Positions 7,852-16,075 of a stretch of DNA of 34,130 nt are shown here, one piece after another. This DNA comes from Rhodobacter sp. (lineage in GTDB: Bacteria > Pseudomonadota > Alphaproteobacteria > Rhodobacterales > Rhodobacteraceae), in NCBI GenBank assembly GCA_027487575.1, contig JAIYDJ010000019.1:1-34130 (forward strand), in the 5' to 3' direction. Under the pieces are notes generated by a model. That model had not been told where the DNA came from and ran no database searches. It saw only the letters and a list, made by a program, of their open reading frames with translations. Each line of letters opens with the position of its first letter. Positions within the stretch are counted from its first letter, which is position 1. The position numbers and the translations under genes are program-made.

Positions 7852-9153
7852 ATGGCTGACCTGACCTCGACCTTCATCGGCATCAAGTCCCCCAACCCGT
7901 TCTGGCTGGCCAGCGCCCCGCCGACCGACAAGGAGTACAACGTCCGCCGCGCCTTTCAGGCCGGGTGGGGCGGTGTGGTCTGGAAGACGCTCGGCTCGGA
8001 AGGCCCGCCCATCGTCAACGTCAACGGCCCGCGCTATGGCGCGGTCTGGGGCGCGGATCGCCGCCTGCTGGGCCTGAACAACATCGAACTCATCACCGAC
8101 CGCCCGCTGGAGGTCAACCTGCGCGAGATCAAGTCGGTCAAGCGCGACTACCCCGACCGCGCAATGATCATCAGCCTGATGGTGCCTTGCGACGAGGAAA
8201 GCTGGAAGGCCATCCTTGCGCAGATCGAGGATACCGGGGCCGACGGGGTGGAGCTGAACTTCGGCTGCCCGCACGGGATGGCCGAACGCGGCATGGGGTC
8301 TGCCGTGGGGCAGGTGCCCGAATACATCGAGATGGTGACCCGCTGGGTCAAGCAATACAGCCGCATGCCCTGCATCGTCAAACTGACGCCCAACGTCACC
8401 TCGATCCTGCCGCCCGCGCAGGCGGCGCACCGGGGCGGGGCGGATGCGGTCAGCCTGATCAACACCGTCAAGTCGATCACCAACGTCGATCTGGATCACT
8501 TCTCGCCCTTCCCGATGATCGACGGCAAGGGCAGCCACGGGGGCTATTGCGGCCCCGCGGTGAAACCCATCGCGCTGAACATGGTGGCCGAGATCGCCCG
8601 CGACCGGGAAACGCGCGGCCTGCCGATTTCCGGCATCGGGGGCGTGACGACCTGGCGCGACGCTGCCGAATTCATGGCCCTTGGCGCGGGCAACGTGCAG
8701 GTCTGTACGGCGGCCATGACCTATGGCTTCAAGATCGTGCAGGAAATGATTTCCGGCCTGTCGCAGTACCTGGATGAAAAGGAAATGGCGCTGTCCGATC
8801 TGATTGGCCGCGCGGTGCCGAATTTCGTCGAATGGCAAGACCTGAACCTGAACTACGTCACCAAGGCGCGCATCGACCCCGACTCCTGCATCAGTTGCGG
8901 CCGCTGCTATGCCGCCTGCGAGGATACCAGCCATCAGGCGATCGCCATGAAGCCGGGCCGGGTGTTCGAGGTGATGGATGACGAATGCGTGGCCTGCAAT
9001 CTGTGCGTCAATGTCTGCCCGGTCGAGGATTGCATCACCATGGTGCAACTGCCCAAGGGCGCGGTCGATCCGCGCACGTCGGTTCCGGTCGGCGACTATG
9101 CAAGCTGGACGACGCACCCCAACAATCCGGGGGCGAAGGTGGCCGCCGAATAG
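7852..9153 (+). CDS. preA: NAD-dependent dihydropyrimidine dehydrogenase subunit PreA
   Basis: FMN-containing catalytic subunit that reduces uracil/thymine to dihydrouracil/dihydrothymine. The 433-residue protein has a dihydroorotate-dehydrogenase-like barrel (1 to about 320; NFGCPHGM, VKLTPNVTSI, SLINTVKSI, ISGIGGV) and a C-terminal 2x[4Fe-4S] ferredoxin domain (CISCGRCYAACED from Cys346, then CVACNLCVNVCP). The loop ERGMGSAVGQ has Val152 where, as I recall, mammalian DPD has its catalytic Cys in GMGLACGQ; I believe E. coli PreA also lacks that Cys, so this may be usual for the bacterial branch. A hairpin overlaps the stop codon. Operon with preT. Confidence 0.94.
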   Translation: MADLTSTFIGIKSPNPFWLASAPPTDKEYNVRRAFQAGWGGVVWKTLGSEGPPIVNVNGPRYGAVWGADRRLLGLNNIELITDRPLEVNLREIKSVKRDYPDRAMIISLMVPCDEESWKAILAQIEDTGADGVELNFGCPHGMAERGMGSAVGQVPEYIEMVTRWVKQYSRMPCIVKLTPNVTSILPPAQAAHRGGADAVSLINTVKSITNVDLDHFSPFPMIDGKGSHGGYCGPAVKPIALNMVAEIARDRETRGLPISGIGGVTTWRDAAEFMALGAGNVQVCTAAMTYGFKIVQEMISGLSQYLDEKEMALSDLIGRAVPNFVEWQDLNLNYVTKARIDPDSCISCGRCYAACEDTSHQAIAMKPGRVFEVMDDECVACNLCVNVCPVEDCITMVQLPKGAVDPRTSVPVGDYASWTTHPNNPGAKVAAE

Positions 9154-9159
9154 GCGGCC
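9141..9159 (+). terminator. Hairpin at the preA stop, between preA and convergent kup
   Basis: GGCCGCC (9141-9147), 5-base loop GAATA, GGCGGCC (9153-9159), with the TAG stop at the loop/stem border. There is no T-tract. Only 17 bases separate the convergent genes. Confidence 0.4.
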
Positions 9160-9170
9160 CCTGAACCGGG

Positions 9171-11078
9171 TCAGATGGCCAGTTGCTGGCCGAGTTCGAT
9201 CACCCGGTTGACCGGCAGGCGGTAGAAGTCCGTGGCATTCGACGCGGACTTCGTCATCGAGATGTACAAACGCTCCTGCCATTCGGGCAGGCCTTCGTTC
9301 CTGGCCGTCCGGAAGCTTCGGCGGTTCAGGAAGAACGAGGTCATCATGATGTCGAACTTCTCGCCCTGCCGCCCGGCGAGTTTCAGGGCGCGGGGCACGT
9401 TCGGCTCTTCCATGTAGCCAAACAGCAGCGAAACCCGCGAGAACCGATCGCCCAGCTTTTCCACCGTCACTCGGTCGGCATCGGCCACGTAGGGCGTGTT
9501 TGCCACGGACACCGTCACGATCAGGTTTCGCGTGTGCAGCACATGGTTGTGCTTGAGATTGTGGGTCAGCGCCGCCGGGGCGATGTCGGGGTCAGAGGTC
9601 AGGAACACCGCCGTACCGGGGGCGGTGCTCAACCGCTTGCTGGCGGTCACCGACTTGATCAGCGTTTCCAGCGTGACCGAGCCCGAGCGCGCCTTCTTCT
9701 GGACGTAGGCTGTGCCGCGCATCCAGGTCCAGATCATCAGGACGACCACCGCAGCCAGCGCCAGCGGCATCCATCCGCCATCCGCCACCTTGGCAAGATT
9801 GGCCCCGAGGAACACCAGTTCCAGCAAAAGCATCGGCACGCAGATCACCGCCACCAGCCAGAGCGGCCATTTCCAGAAGCGCAGGAACACCACTGCGGCG
9901 AGGATCGTGGTGATCACCATGGTTCCGGTCACGGCGATTCCGTATGCCGCCGCCAGCCGTGACGAGGTTCCGAACAGCAGCACAAGGGCGACCACGCCGA
10001 CGAACAGGATGCGGTTGACCTGCGGCATGTAGATCTGCCCGACCTGGGTTTCCGAGGTGTGCCGGATTTCAAGCCGGGGCAGCAGCCCCATTTGCACGGC
10101 CTGCTGCGACATCGAGAAGGCGCCCGAGATCACCGCCTGGCTGGCAATGACGGTGGCCGCGGTGGCCAGCACCACCAGCGGCAGCAGCAGCCAGTCCGGA
10201 GCGAGCAGAAAGAACGGGTTCTCGACCGCCTCCGGGTGCGCCAGCACCAGCGCGCCCTGGCCCAGATAGCTGAGCGTCAGGGCCGGAAACACCACCCATC
10301 CCCAGGCCAGCCGGATCGGACGCCGTCCGAAATGCCCCATGTCGGCATAAAGCGCCTCGACCCCGGTGACAGCAAGGAATACCGACCCCATCACCGGCAG
10401 CGACGCCATGCCGTGTTCGGTGATGAATCCGATGGCGTAGACCGGATTGGCAGCTTGCAGGACCATCGGCTGATCGCCGATATGCAGCAGACCCAGCACC
10501 GCCATCACCGCAAACCACACCAGCGTGACGGGACCGAAGAAGGTCGAGACCGACCCCGTGCCCTTGTGTTGCACGAAAAAGATCCCGAAGATGATCGCCA
10601 GCGTCATCGGCAGGATGAACGGCTCGAACCCCGGTGCGACCAGCTTCAGACCCTCGACGGCAGACAGCACCGAGATGGCCGGCGTGATGATCGCATCGCC
10701 GAAGAACAGCGCGCAGCCGAGGACGCCGAAGGCAAGGATCGGCAGGGTCCTTCGCCCCAGTGCCTGTTGCGTCAGCGCGACGAGCGACAGCGTGCCACCC
10801 TCGCCCCGGTTGTCGGCGCGCAGGATCAGCACGACATATTTCAGCGTCACGATCAGCATCAGCGTCCACCACAACAGCGAAACGATGCCGATGATCTCGT
10901 TCTGCGTCAGACCTCCGGCCCGCGCCGCGTGCAGCGCCTCGCGCAGCGCGTAAAGCGGACTTGTGCCGATGTCGCCGTAGACCACGCCGATGCAGCCGAC
11001 GAAGAGGACCCAGAAACTTTGCTTGCCATGCTCATGCGGCCTGGCCGCGACGGCCGTACTGACCGGTTGCGATGACAT
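9171..11078 (-). CDS. kup: Low-affinity potassium transporter, KUP family
   Basis: Proton-coupled K+ uptake in the inner membrane. The 635-residue length is typical. The N-terminus has the family motif GVVYGDIGTSPLYALREA, followed by about twelve hydrophobic helices and a hydrophilic C-terminal domain (from about residue 460). ATG 11078 follows GGGGTGG at good spacing. The gene lies 96 bases downstream of the RutR homologue on the same strand and faces preA tail to tail, so it splits the pyrimidine genes. Whether it is co-transcribed with the regulator cannot be decided from sequence. Nothing links K+ uptake to pyrimidine breakdown; the position is more likely a local rearrangement. Confidence 0.95.
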   Translation of the reverse strand: MSSQPVSTAVAARPHEHGKQSFWVLFVGCIGVVYGDIGTSPLYALREALHAARAGGLTQNEIIGIVSLLWWTLMLIVTLKYVVLILRADNRGEGGTLSLVALTQQALGRRTLPILAFGVLGCALFFGDAIITPAISVLSAVEGLKLVAPGFEPFILPMTLAIIFGIFFVQHKGTGSVSTFFGPVTLVWFAVMAVLGLLHIGDQPMVLQAANPVYAIGFITEHGMASLPVMGSVFLAVTGVEALYADMGHFGRRPIRLAWGWVVFPALTLSYLGQGALVLAHPEAVENPFFLLAPDWLLLPLVVLATAATVIASQAVISGAFSMSQQAVQMGLLPRLEIRHTSETQVGQIYMPQVNRILFVGVVALVLLFGTSSRLAAAYGIAVTGTMVITTILAAVVFLRFWKWPLWLVAVICVPMLLLELVFLGANLAKVADGGWMPLALAAVVVLMIWTWMRGTAYVQKKARSGSVTLETLIKSVTASKRLSTAPGTAVFLTSDPDIAPAALTHNLKHNHVLHTRNLIVTVSVANTPYVADADRVTVEKLGDRFSRVSLLFGYMEEPNVPRALKLAGRQGEKFDIMMTSFFLNRRSFRTARNEGLPEWQERLYISMTKSASNATDFYRLPVNRVIELGQQLAI

Positions 11079-11174
11079 ATGTCCACCCCGACTCCAGACG
11101 TGCGGGGGATACGCCTTTCGGCAGGTGTACTCAAGGACGTTGCAAGCACGCGGCGACCAGCGACGCGCGCCCCC

Positions 11175-11783
11175 TCACGCCGGGAACAACATCCGGCGGA
11201 ACAGGGTTTCCAGATGGTCGCCCGCCTCGGCAAAGGGGTCGTGCCCCGGGCCGAGAACCGCACGGACCTGCACGTCGAAATCGGCGTAGTGCTGCGTCAG
11301 CGCCCAGATCGAGAAGATCAGATGCACCGGATGGCTGCGGGCAATCCGGCCCTGATCCATCCAGATCTGCAGGACGCGCGCCTTTTGATCTACCAGATCA
11401 CGCAGATCGGTTTCGATCACCGTGCGCATCCGGGGCGCGCCTTGCAGCATTTCATTGGCGAACAGCCGGCTTTCGCGCGGAAAGTCGCGCGCAAGGTCCA
11501 GCTTGCGGCGCACATAGCTGAGGATTTCGTCCAGAGGCTCGCCGTCGGGGTCCATGTCGCGCAGGGGATCAAGCCAGGTGTCCAGCAGTCCGGACAACAG
11601 GGCGGTGTGGATCGCCTCTTTCGATGGAAAGTAGTAAAGCAGATTCGGCTTTGACAATCCGGCCACATCGGCGATCTGGTCCAGCGTCGCCCCGCGATAG
11701 CCATGTTGGGAAAACACCTCCAGCGCCGCGTCGAGGATGGTCTGCGAGTTCTTCAGTTGGATGCGGCTTTGCGGGCGTGTCAT
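11175..11783 (-). CDS. rutR: TetR-family pyrimidine-utilization regulator (RutR homologue)
   Basis: DNA-binding repressor that in E. coli binds uracil or thymine and controls pyrimidine genes. The 202-residue protein has an N-terminal HTH (RGATLDQIADVAGLSKPNLLYYFPSKEAI) nearly identical in pattern to E. coli RutR. Its ligand domain shares DTWLDPL, LARDFPRESRLFANEMLQGAP and HLIFSIWALTQHYADF with that protein. ATG 11783 was preferred to the longer frame that reaches 12044, because that frame runs through the upstream gene and has no matching sequence. A palindrome matching the RutR operator consensus lies at 12501-12516, ahead of the amidohydrolase gene. The UPF0303 gene lies 97 bases upstream on the same strand, so the two may be one transcript. 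Strong call. Confidence 0.92.
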   Translation of the reverse strand: MTRPQSRIQLKNSQTILDAALEVFSQHGYRGATLDQIADVAGLSKPNLLYYFPSKEAIHTALLSGLLDTWLDPLRDMDPDGEPLDEILSYVRRKLDLARDFPRESRLFANEMLQGAPRMRTVIETDLRDLVDQKARVLQIWMDQGRIARSHPVHLIFSIWALTQHYADFDVQVRAVLGPGHDPFAEAGDHLETLFRRMLFPA

Positions 11784-11880
11784 CAGGCGGTCCGGTCTGC
11801 GGTATGACGCAGACTTGGCGCAAATTTGGGCAGGATGCAAAGGGCAATCGTCCCCGCGCGGGGCAATCACCCGCCCCGGT

Positions 11881-12360
11881 TCAGGGAGATTCGGCGTGCT
11901 GCCCGGCCTGCGCCGCCAATATCTGGTCCATGGCCCGGACCACCAGCGCGTGATCGTCAAGTTGCGGCAGACCCGAAACCGTTGCCACGGCCACCACCCC
12001 AACGCCCGCCACCTGAACGGGCACAGACCCGCCGTGATCGGCATAGTCCGCCATGGACAGTCCCTGATAGGCCAGGCTGCGGTCCTTTGCCCGCAACTCC
12101 AGCCCCACCTGCAGCGAGGATTTGTGAAACTGCAGCGCTGTCGCCGATTTGCGCCGCGCCCAGTCCTCGTTGTCGGGGGCAGAGCCCGGCAGGGCGGCGT
12201 GAAACAGCGTGCGGCTGGCCGTGCGGATGTTGATCACCACGGGCAGCGCGTCGGCCCAGGCCAGTTCGACCAGGGCGATGCCTAGTTCCAGCGCGGTATC
12301 TTCATCGAACCGCTCGAATATCAGGCGCGCGGCTTCTTCCTTCAGGTCGGCGATGTCCAT
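11881..12360 (-). CDS. UPF0303 / heme-degrading-domain family protein
   Basis: A 159-residue protein of the YBR137W/UPF0303 group, a fold related to GlcG/HbpS proteins that can bind heme. No enzyme activity can be assigned from the sequence. Recognisable parts are GIALVELAWADALPVVINI, then RTLFHAALPGSAPDN, WARRKSATALQFHKSSL and GGSVPVQVAGVGVVAVATVSGL, quoted in pieces. The family often accompanies catabolic operons as an accessory factor. ATG 12360 is preceded by AAGGA at good spacing. It reads away from the amidohydrolase gene, and the intervening 205 bases contain the RutR operator, so it may share that control. rutR follows 97 bases downstream. Function here is unknown. Confidence 0.82.
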   Translation of the reverse strand: MDIADLKEEAARLIFERFDEDTALELGIALVELAWADALPVVINIRTASRTLFHAALPGSAPDNEDWARRKSATALQFHKSSLQVGLELRAKDRSLAYQGLSMADYADHGGSVPVQVAGVGVVAVATVSGLPQLDDHALVVRAMDQILAAQAGQHAESP

Positions 12361-12466
12361 GGGATGTCCTTGGTCGATGGTGCGGGCAGCCTAGCAAGCA
12401 CGCCGCCTCTTGGGTAGCCACCGCTGCGATGCGGCGCTGTCATGCTGCAGGCCTGTCACATTTTCG

Positions 12467-12494
12467 TTGACCGGGGGGGTGGGCCGTATAGCGT
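12467..12494 (+). promoter_or_regulatory. Candidate sigma-70 promoter for the amidohydrolase-hydA operon
   Basis: A -35 TTGACC (12467-12472), 16-base spacer and -10 TAGCGT (12489-12494) would start transcription at about 12500. That places the RutR palindrome over +1 to +16, a classical repressor position. The hexamers are imperfect; the call rests partly on the operator. Confidence 0.4.
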
Positions 12495-12500
12495 CTGGTC

Positions 12501-12516
12501 TTGACCATCTGGTCAG
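12501..12516. promoter_or_regulatory. RutR operator palindrome
   Basis: TTGACCATCTGGTCAG matches the E. coli RutR consensus TTGACCA-N2-TGGTCAA at 15 of 16 positions (N2 counted as free). An additional half-site TGGTC (12496-12500) precedes it and forms a second inverted repeat, TGGTC-TT-GACCA, so three half-sites alternate. It lies 50 bases upstream of the amidohydrolase ATG, in the divergent region with UPF0303. The RutR homologue itself is encoded 0.7 kb away. Confidence 0.8.
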
Positions 12517-12565
12517 AAACGAGTCGCGGCAAGGGGCGTGCAAGACCCCGGAAGGGGAGACGATC

Positions 12566-13813
12566 ATGGCAGCACCCGGTGAAAACCTGCGCATCAACGG
12601 CGCGCGGCTGTGGGACAGTCTGGACCAGATGGCGCAGATCGGCCCCGGCGTGGCGGGCGGCAACAACCGCCAGACCCTGACCGATGCCGACAGCGAGGGG
12701 CGGCACCTGTTTGCCCGCTGGTGCGCCGAGGCGGGCATGACCATGGGCGTCGACACGATGGGCAACATGTTCGCGACCCGCGCGGGGACCGAAGATCTGG
12801 ACCCTGTCTACATCGGCTCGCATCTGGACACCCAGCCGACCGGAGGCCGCTATGACGGGGTGCTGGGGGTGCTGGGCGGGCTGGAGGTTGTGCGGACCCT
12901 GAACGATCTGGGCGTGAAAACCCGCCATCCCATCGTGGTGACCAACTGGACCAACGAGGAAGGCGCGCGGTTTGCCCCTGCGATGCTGGCGTCAGGCGTG
13001 TTCGCGGGCCTCCACACGCAGGACTACGCCTATGCGCGCCGCGACCCGAAGGGGCTGGCGTTCGGGGACGAGCTGGCCCGCGTCGGCTGGGTGGGGACCG
13101 AAGTCGTGGGGGCGCGTCGGATACATGCGATGTTCGAGTTGCACATCGAACAGGGGCCGATCCTTGAGGCCGAGGGCAAGACGATTGGCGTGGTGACCCA
13201 CGGGCAGGGGCTGTGGTGGCTGGAGATCACGCTGACGGGGCGCGACGCGCATACCGGGTCGACCCCGATGAACATGCGGGTCAACGCGGGGCTGGGGATG
13301 GCGCGGGTGGTCGAACGTGTCCACCAGATCGCCATGGCGCATCAACCCGGCGCGGTGGGCGCGGTGGGGCAGGTGTTCGTTTTTCCCAACTCGCGCAACG
13401 TGATACCGGGCAAGGTGGTGTTCACCGTCGATATCCGGTCCCCCGATCAGGCCAAGCTTGACGCGATGAAGGCCGAGGTTTCGCGGGCGGCTTTTGCTGT
13501 GGCGGCGGAGTTGGGCTTGGGCTGTGCGATCGAGGATGTGGGGCATTTCGACCCGGTGACCTTCGATCCCGCGCTGGTTCAGGTCGTGCGGTCGGCGGCG
13601 GAACGGCTGGGCCATCCCCACATGGACATCATCTCGGGCGCCGGGCACGACGCCTGCTGGATCAACCGGGTGGCGCCCACGGTGATGGTGATGTGCCCCT
13701 GTGTGGGTGGGCTGAGCCACAACGAGGGCGAGGAGATTTCGGAGGCTTGGGCGGCGGCGGGGGCGGATGTGTTGTTGCACGCGGTGCTGGATGTGGCGGG
13801 GGTGGTGGGGTAA
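12566..13813 (+). CDS. M20-type amidohydrolase, probable beta-ureidopropionase
   Basis: Zinc-dependent hydrolase of the hydantoinase/carbamoylase family. In this cluster it should split N-carbamoyl-beta-alanine into beta-alanine, CO2 and ammonia, the third step of reductive pyrimidine breakdown. Its 415 residues carry the metal ligands in the expected order: His86 and Asp97 in GSHLDTQPTGGRYDG, Glu131/Glu132 in TNEEGARFAPAM, His193 in HIEQGP and His385 in GLSHNEGE. ATG 12566 follows GGAAGGGGAGA. Close relatives hydrolyse allantoate or N-carbamoyl-L-amino acids; specificity is inferred from the neighbours hydA and preTA, not from residues. It heads an operon with the 122-residue unknown gene and hydA, controlled by the RutR site upstream. 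Confidence 0.88.
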   Translation: MAAPGENLRINGARLWDSLDQMAQIGPGVAGGNNRQTLTDADSEGRHLFARWCAEAGMTMGVDTMGNMFATRAGTEDLDPVYIGSHLDTQPTGGRYDGVLGVLGGLEVVRTLNDLGVKTRHPIVVTNWTNEEGARFAPAMLASGVFAGLHTQDYAYARRDPKGLAFGDELARVGWVGTEVVGARRIHAMFELHIEQGPILEAEGKTIGVVTHGQGLWWLEITLTGRDAHTGSTPMNMRVNAGLGMARVVERVHQIAMAHQPGAVGAVGQVFVFPNSRNVIPGKVVFTVDIRSPDQAKLDAMKAEVSRAAFAVAAELGLGCAIEDVGHFDPVTFDPALVQVVRSAAERLGHPHMDIISGAGHDACWINRVAPTVMVMCPCVGGLSHNEGEEISEAWAAAGADVLLHAVLDVAGVVG

Positions 13814-13817
13814 CGGC

Positions 13818-14186
13818 ATGGCCAGATCCGCGTCCCCCGCACCCGATTTGGGTCCCGTCTTCGAGGCGTTGCGCGCTTCGATGGTCCGGGACGCAGCAGC
13901 GGCGACGGTGTTGCGAAACAATCCGGGACATATCGAACTGGCCGGACCGGCCCGCGATCCGGTATCTGGTGAGCCGGTTTGGTTCGGCATGGTCAAGACC
14001 GGCGCGCGTGCCGTCAGCTATCATCTGATGCCCCTTTACCGCGACCCGGCGTTGGGCGCGGCCCTGTCGCCTGCACTTGAAAAGCGGCGTCAGGGAAAGT
14101 CATGTTTCAATTTCAGCAAGATTGATCCGGCGCTTTTTGCCGAGTTGTCTGATCTGACCCTTCGCTGCGCCAAGGAGGCCAAATGA
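13818..14186 (+). CDS. Small conserved protein of unknown function in the pyrimidine operon
   Basis: I do not recognise a function. A 122-residue soluble protein with no signal peptide or membrane segment. It has a distinctive second half (VSYHLMPLYRDPALGAAL, then KRRQGKSCFNFSKIDPALFAEL) that looks conserved rather than random and that I associate with a group of small bacterial proteins of unknown role. ATG 13818 lies 4 bases after the amidohydrolase stop; its stop overlaps the hydA start (ATGA). Such tight packing between two enzymes of one pathway suggests a role in that pathway, such as complex formation or control, but this is inference. Confidence 0.75.
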   Translation: MARSASPAPDLGPVFEALRASMVRDAAAATVLRNNPGHIELAGPARDPVSGEPVWFGMVKTGARAVSYHLMPLYRDPALGAALSPALEKRRQGKSCFNFSKIDPALFAELSDLTLRCAKEAK

Positions 14187-15634
14187 CCACCACCATCCGC
14201 AACGGCACCATCGTCACCGCCGACCTGACCTACAAGGCCGATGTCCAGATCGACAACGGCGTCATCACCGCCATCGGGCCGAACCTCAAAGGCGGCACCG
14301 AACTCGATGCGACGGGGTGCTATGTCATGCCCGGCGGGATTGATCCGCATACGCATCTGGAAATGCCGTTCATGGGCACCTACTCGGCCGACAATTTCGA
14401 ATCCGGCACGCGGGCGGCGCTGTCGGGCGGGACGACGATGGTGGTCGATTTCGTCCTCCCGGGGCAGGGTCAGGGGCTGATGGATGCCATGCAGATGTGG
14501 CACAACAAATCCGGCCGCGCGTCCTGCGACTATTCCTATCATATGGCGATCACCTGGTGGGGCGAGAAGGTCTGGGATGACATGGCCGCCGTCACCGGGG
14601 CGGGGATCAATACGTTCAAGCACTTCATGGCCTACAAGGGCGCGTTGATGGTTAACGACGACGAGATGTTCGCGTCCTTCACCCGCTGTGCCGAACTGGG
14701 GGCGATGCCGTTCGTCCATGCCGAAAACGGCGATGTGGTGGCCGAGTTGCAGCGCAAGCTGATGGCCGCGGGCAACTCCGGGCCGGAGGCGCATGCGTTT
14801 TCACGCCCCCCGGAGGTGGAGGGCGAGGCGACCAACCGCGCCATCATGATCGCCGACATGGCGGGGGTGCCGGTCTACATCGTCCATACGTCCTGCGAAG
14901 AGGCGCACGAGGCGATCCGCCGGGCGCGGATGCTGGGCAAACGCGTGTACGGCGAGCCGCTCATCCAGCATCTGACGCTGGATGAAAGTGAATACAGCAA
15001 TCCCGACTGGAACCATGCGGCGCAGCGGGTGATGTCGCCACCCTTCCGCGACAAGCGGCATCAGGATTCGCTCTGGGCCGGGTTGGCGGCGGGGTCGTTG
15101 CAGGTGGTGGCGACGGATCATTGTGCGTTCACAACCGCGCAGAAGCGGTTCGGGGTGGGCGACTTCACGAAGATCCCGAATGGCACCGGGGGGTTGGAGG
15201 ACCGGCTGTCGATGCTGTGGACGCACGGGGTTGCCACGGGACGGCTGACGATGAACGAATTCGTCGCGGTGACGAGCACCAACATCGCCAAGATTCTGAA
15301 CTGCTATCCGAAAAAGGGCGCGGTTCTGATGGGGGCGGATGCCGATCTGGTGGTGCTGGACCCGGAGAAGGGAAAGACGATCACGGCGGCTGCGCAGCAA
15401 TCGGCGATTGATTACAACGTGTTCGAGGGAAAGACGGTCAAGGGCCTGCCCCGCTTCGTGCTGTCGCGCGGGCACCTGTCGGTGGATGACGGGGCGGTGA
15501 AGACGCAGGAAGGGCATGGCCAGTTCGTGGCGCGTCCGCCGAACGGCGCGGTCAACCGGGCGCTGACGCAGTGGAAAGACCTGACCGCGCCGCGCCCCGT
15601 GGTGCGGACGGGTATTCCGGCGAGCGGGGTCTGA
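14183..15634 (+). CDS. hydA: Dihydropyrimidinase (D-hydantoinase)
   Basis: Opens the ring of dihydrouracil or dihydrothymine to the N-carbamoyl-beta-amino acid, the second step of the reductive pathway. The 483-residue protein has the binuclear metal site of the family: His56 and His58 (DPHTHLE), Lys146 as the likely carboxylated lysine (FKHFMAYKG), His179 (HAEN), His235 (VHTS) and Asp in ATDHC near 312. Tyr151 corresponds to the substrate-contact Tyr of hydantoinases, and the residue spacing agrees with those enzymes. Its start overlaps the stop of the unknown small gene by 4 bases. The convergent cupin gene ends 2 bases further on. Allantoinase is less likely because of the preTA and amidohydrolase neighbours. 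Confidence 0.95.
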   Translation: MTTTIRNGTIVTADLTYKADVQIDNGVITAIGPNLKGGTELDATGCYVMPGGIDPHTHLEMPFMGTYSADNFESGTRAALSGGTTMVVDFVLPGQGQGLMDAMQMWHNKSGRASCDYSYHMAITWWGEKVWDDMAAVTGAGINTFKHFMAYKGALMVNDDEMFASFTRCAELGAMPFVHAENGDVVAELQRKLMAAGNSGPEAHAFSRPPEVEGEATNRAIMIADMAGVPVYIVHTSCEEAHEAIRRARMLGKRVYGEPLIQHLTLDESEYSNPDWNHAAQRVMSPPFRDKRHQDSLWAGLAAGSLQVVATDHCAFTTAQKRFGVGDFTKIPNGTGGLEDRLSMLWTHGVATGRLTMNEFVAVTSTNIAKILNCYPKKGAVLMGADADLVVLDPEKGKTITAAAQQSAIDYNVFEGKTVKGLPRFVLSRGHLSVDDGAVKTQEGHGQFVARPPNGAVNRALTQWKDLTAPRPVVRTGIPASGV

Positions 15635-15636
15635 TG

Positions 15637-16032
15637 TCAGGGCACCAGACGTTCAAGTTCGGGCAGCAGGACGACGCTTTCCTGCTCGTTCGGGTCGGTG
15701 CGCGAGATGACTGCGGTGGTCGGAACATCGCCAATGTTCATCGGCAGATGCGGCATGTCCGCAGGGATGTAAAGCAGATCACCCGGCCCGATATCCATCA
15801 CGTTTTCAAGAGCTTGCCCCCAATACATCCGGCTGGTTCCCGCGATGCAGTAGATTGCGGTTTCATGGGTGGCATGCTTGTGCGCGCGGGCCCGCCCGCC
15901 CGGGGGGATTGTGAGAAGGTGCATGCAGATCGCTTGCGCGCCGACCGACTCGGCGGATATTCCCTCGTTGTAGGTAAAGCCCTGCTTGCCGGAGAAATGG
16001 CCTTCGGGGCGGAGTTTGCGGCATGATGTCAT
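15637..16032 (-). CDS. Cupin-domain protein
   Basis: A 131-residue single-domain cupin. Motif 1 is GGRARAHKHATHETAIYCIAG and motif 2 is GDLLYIPADMPHLPMN, giving His ligands for a metal. The active site is compatible with an isomerase, dioxygenase or simple ligand-binding protein; no specific function can be read. ATG 16032 is preceded by GAGGTGA. It is divergent from the ABC cassette (43-base gap) and convergent with hydA (2-base gap), so it sits inside the pyrimidine region but on the opposite strand. It may act on a pathway intermediate such as the semialdehyde product of beta-alanine, but this is speculation. Confidence 0.82.
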   Translation of the reverse strand: MTSCRKLRPEGHFSGKQGFTYNEGISAESVGAQAICMHLLTIPPGGRARAHKHATHETAIYCIAGTSRMYWGQALENVMDIGPGDLLYIPADMPHLPMNIGDVPTTAVISRTDPNEQESVVLLPELERLVP

Positions 16033-16075
16033 CGGGTCACCTCATGTTCTGCGGCGAAAATACCGGAACATCGAA

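Noticed and set aside
6364..9282. 972-codon open frame on the - strand opposite preT/preA
   Set aside because: High-GC antisense shadow; its protein is His/Arg/Gly-rich with no domain and it overlaps two certain genes.
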